A DNA stretch of 64,000 nt from Aquirufa ecclesiirivi (GTDB taxonomy: Bacteria > Bacteroidota > Bacteroidia > Cytophagales > Spirosomataceae): NCBI RefSeq assembly GCF_011250515.1, contig NZ_JAANOP010000004.1:186001-250000 (forward strand). The letters are read 5' to 3'. The stretch's first letter is position 1. Each line of letters opens with the position of its first letter. Shown here piece after piece: positions 63,507 through 64,000 of this stretch. The notes below the pieces were generated by a model that worked only from the letters and a program-made list of their open reading frames with translations, was not told the origin of the DNA and searched no databases. Both the position numbers and the translations under genes were made by a program.

Positions 63507-64000
63507 TTATTTATGTGTTTTTTTTGCTTCTGGGTCAAAACTGAAAGTCCTGGCGATATTGAATCCATAAAATATATCTCCATTTGCCCAAGTCCCTGTG
63601 GTTTGACCTATGAAATGTTTTTCAATCATCCCTCGAGAATTGGAGAAATGCAATTGAAATACGTGTCCTCCTGTTTCGATATCAAAGCCCAAGGCAAATG
63701 AATCTTGATAGGGATATACTTCTCCAGATTTAGCTAGGTAAGCCTTTTTATCAACCAAATTTTTATAATATTCAGCCGATATACTCAAGCGGTTACTCAA
63801 TTTATACCTTCCACCAAATCCTACGGAAGTAAGGGTATTTTCGTGATAGGGAGTTTCACTTAAATTATTGTGCAAAACCGATGGCATGATTTGCAAGGAA
63901 AGTTTTTCATTCATCTTCCGTGCAATCAAAAGTTGACCTACAAAACTTTGACGCTGTTGGTCATTATAGAAGCGCATCAACGTGCCTGTTGGCATCGTAT
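63507..64000 (-). CDS. DUF5777-like outer-membrane beta-barrel protein, 5' end cut off
   Basis: The reading frame is open to the window edge, so only the last 163 or so codons are present; the Met at 63995 is probably internal. Amphipathic strands (FVGQLLIARKMNEKLSLQIMPS, GGRYKLSNRLSISAEYYKNL, DSFALGFDIETGGHVFQLHFSNS) and the end GDIFYGFNIARTFSF match the DUF5777 barrel family. It precedes the YceI-like gene by seven bases in one operon. Confidence 0.8.
   Translation of the reverse strand, partial: TMPTGTLMRFYNDQQRQSFVGQLLIARKMNEKLSLQIMPSVLHNNLSETPYHENTLTSVGFGGRYKLSNRLSISAEYYKNLVDKKAYLAKSGEVYPYQDSFALGFDIETGGHVFQLHFSNSRGMIEKHFIGQTTGTWANGDIFYGFNIARTFSFDPEAKKTHK

Overview
The window looks like chromosomal DNA of a Bacteroidota bacterium, probably a free-living Cytophagia-type organism. 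It has a SusC/SusD pair, many secreted glycan-active enzymes, TAnnTTTG-type promoter boxes, Bacteroidota-typical families (DUF4382, DUF5777, Nudix-type NrtR regulator, purple acid phosphatases) and moderately AT-rich sequence. Genus-level placement is not possible from the sequence alone.

Layout. 1-4904: housekeeping-type genes, namely a phosphohexomutase cut by the window edge, an unknown GT-C-like membrane protein, dapF and a DinB protein, with a heptanucleotide repeat array between the last two. 4932-9098: tRNA-Asp with a clear promoter and terminator, followed by a visibly AT-richer accessory segment. That segment holds a three-gene cassette read here as a candidate toxin-antitoxin-chaperone (TAC) system, decayed remnants of an AlbA_2/RecG-like gene and of hipA, and an orphan DUF2971-like gene. 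A second near-copy of the tRNA 3' end plus terminator at 7235-7278 suggests integration at the tRNA. 9130-14116: a carboxylesterase/GH78 operon beside an NrtR-type regulator with a perfect palindrome at its promoter. 14327-20333: small secreted and membrane proteins, a secreted aminopeptidase, and a TetR-controlled gene set with matching operators before tetR and before the next gene. 20542-26661: serine hydrolase, purple acid phosphatase, GH106-type glycoside hydrolase. 26671-30221: polysaccharide co-polymerase and Wza-like exporter. 30686-34492: DUF4382 lipoprotein, TauE transporter, NudK, L,D-transpeptidase, then a second heptanucleotide array.

34729-56873 is a glycan-use region. It contains SusC/SusD flanked by two secreted Gfo/Idh/MocA oxidoreductases, a second purple acid phosphatase, two BASS-family transporters, a PhoPQ-related protein, a CPBP protease, a TIM-barrel sugar isomerase, ThuA, a cation exchanger, a beta-propeller/cytochrome c fusion, a DUF1080 protein, a KdgF-like cupin and an SGNH esterase. 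Together these fit breakdown of glycosides through keto-sugar intermediates rather than simple hydrolysis (inference). 56936-61712: a GH20 hexosaminidase flanked by two covarying REP-like hairpins, then a single polypeptide made of two complete sulfatases. 61865-64000: a tri-haem lipoprotein, a YceI protein and a DUF5777 protein that runs off the window.

Start codons were moved inward from the longest frame in several genes where a signal peptide, conserved N-terminus or promoter box shows the true start.
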